From contig DIYR01000140.1 in the NCBI GenBank assembly GCA_002429085.1, positions 1 to 16,728 on the forward strand: 16,728 nt of DNA, in the 5' to 3' direction. Both the position numbers and the translations under genes were made by a program. This DNA comes from Flavobacteriales bacterium UBA6049. Lineage in GTDB: Bacteria > Bacteroidota > Bacteroidia > Flavobacteriales_G > Salibacteraceae. Below, piece by piece: positions 15,776 to 16,728 of this stretch. Numbering within the stretch: the first letter of the stretch is position 1; every line of letters begins with the position of its first letter. Under the pieces are notes generated by a model that was not told the origin of the DNA, did no database searches, and worked only from the letters and a program-made list of their open reading frames with translations.

Positions 15776-16684
15776 ATGGAAAACGAGAGTTTAATTGATC
15801 AGATTAAAGAGAAGTACGACAATCTTGGTGAGAACCACGAAACTTATCTCCAAGGTTTATTGCAAGCTAAACCAATTAACTATTGGGAGTATGTTGGAGT
15901 AGATACGCTATTGTCTCTTCAAAATCCAAGAACAAACTTCAAAGACGAAGAGATTTTTATCATGTATCATCAGGTAACTGAATTGGTACTTAAAATGATG
16001 ATGCATGAGGTGAAACAATTGGTTTATGAGGATCTTGAGGAAAGTATTTGGATTGATAAACTGACTCGATTAAACAGATATACGTCAATGCTCATCACTT
16101 CTTTTGATGTAATGAAATCTGGAATGAATTACGATGACTACAATACATTTAGAGCTACCTTAACTCCTGCTAGCGGGTTCCAGTCGGCACAGTTCAGATT
16201 AATAGAGATTTACTGTACAAGTTTACCTAACCTAATAAATGAAGAAGGAAAGTCTAGGTTGGGAGAAAGTCCAACGGTTGAGGAATACTTTGAACACATT
16301 TATTGGAAGGACGCAGGACTTAACAGAAAAACTGGAGAGAAAACATTGACTCTTCGACAATTTGAAGAAAGGTATATGGATCAGTTCGTTGCATTGGCCT
16401 ATAAAATGCAGGGGAATACGATTGAGGATAAAGTGAAGCAGATGGGGGCTGTATCAGAAGAGTTGAAAAAGGCACTTAAAGACTTCGATCATCAATACAA
16501 TGTGGCTTGGCCAATGGTACATCTTACTACTGCTAAGCATTATCTTGATAAAAGAGGAGAAGAGAAAGCGGCAACTGGTGGTAGTAAATGGAAGAAATAT
16601 TTACATCCAAAGTTTCAGCAAAGAAAATTCTTTCCAGATCTATTGAATCAAGAAGAGGTAGATAATTGGGGAGAGGAAGACTAA
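15776..16684 (+). CDS. kynA: Tryptophan 2,3-dioxygenase family protein (divergent)
   Basis: A 302-residue heme enzyme that opens the indole ring of tryptophan with O2 to give N-formylkynurenine, the first step of the kynurenine pathway. The distal-pocket block FIMYHQVTEL carries H65. The substrate-binding block FRATLTPASGFQSAQFRLIE (126-144) holds R126 and R141. The proximal heme ligand is H249 in WPMVH, where other family members have WxxxH. TGGS, which contacts the substrate amino group, is at 267-270. The stretch between H249 and TGGS is about four residues longer than in animal enzymes and lacks the usual RMIG/RMLG motif, so this is a diverged Bacteroidota branch; activity is probable but unproven. 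A weak ribosome-binding site (GAAAGG) precedes the ATG. The gene follows the Rrf2 regulator. No other kynurenine gene is in the window. Confidence 0.88.
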   Translation: MENESLIDQIKEKYDNLGENHETYLQGLLQAKPINYWEYVGVDTLLSLQNPRTNFKDEEIFIMYHQVTELVLKMMMHEVKQLVYEDLEESIWIDKLTRLNRYTSMLITSFDVMKSGMNYDDYNTFRATLTPASGFQSAQFRLIEIYCTSLPNLINEEGKSRLGESPTVEEYFEHIYWKDAGLNRKTGEKTLTLRQFEERYMDQFVALAYKMQGNTIEDKVKQMGAVSEELKKALKDFDHQYNVAWPMVHLTTAKHYLDKRGEEKAATGGSKWKKYLHPKFQQRKFFPDLLNQEEVDNWGEED

Positions 16685-16728
16685 TTTGATTTAAGATAGT
16701 TAGGAGAATAGGAGGGTGTTGAAACAAT

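Noticed and set aside
16533..16727. 64-codon minus-strand frame at the right edge
   Set aside because: Antisense to the conserved C-terminus of the dioxygenase, low-complexity leucine-rich translation.
1..16728. CRISPR array, insertion sequence, prophage or defence system
   Set aside because: No spaced direct repeats, transposase, integrase, terminal inverted repeats or phage genes were seen anywhere in the window.

Overview
The window looks like chromosomal DNA of a marine-type Bacteroidota, most likely class Flavobacteriia. This rests on low GC, promoters matching the Bacteroidota TAnnTTTG type, few Shine-Dalgarno sequences, and a gene set typical of the phylum: a large DUF2723/GT117 membrane protein, a TPR/PD40/OmpA periplasmic protein, the bacillithiol gene bshB1, short Crp/Fnr regulators and a diverged tryptophan 2,3-dioxygenase. 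Genus cannot be read from the sequence.

Layout. Positions 1-413 hold no convincing gene, but 190-240 resembles a dispersed intergenic repeat. A hairpin terminator (414-442) closes a 1030-residue GT117-family membrane protein read leftwards (466-3558). A rightward block then runs from 3679 to 10378: an inward-rectifier-type potassium channel, an outer-membrane beta-barrel protein, queE, an OmpA-domain protein with PorE-like architecture, bshB1, a lipoprotein phosphoesterase and a putative outer-membrane protein. From the beta-barrel gene to bshB1 each gene overlaps the next by a few bases, so these four are probably one translationally coupled unit. rarA (10484-11764) runs left, and a two-helix membrane protein with a strong promoter (11846-12343) runs right. 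A region of two successive hairpins (12371-12441) lies at the convergent junction that follows.

Region 12469-15117 is the most accessory-looking part. It is a leftward set: a Crp/Fnr-type regulator, then an SDR oxidoreductase, a SAM methyltransferase and a siderophore-interacting-protein-like flavin reductase. The last three reading frames overlap. The set resembles a small-molecule or metal/redox pathway under its own regulator, but no product can be assigned. Divergent from it are an Rrf2 regulator with three cysteines (probable Fe-S cluster) and, 49 bases downstream, a tryptophan 2,3-dioxygenase. A 14-base inverted repeat in that short gap is a candidate operator.

Most genes are recognisable housekeeping or envelope functions. 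The best candidate for an undescribed system is the Crp/Fnr-SDR-methyltransferase-flavin reductase cluster, followed by the Rrf2/dioxygenase pair. Several starts were moved inwards from the longest frame to match signal peptides or family starts, and two genes appear to use TTG.
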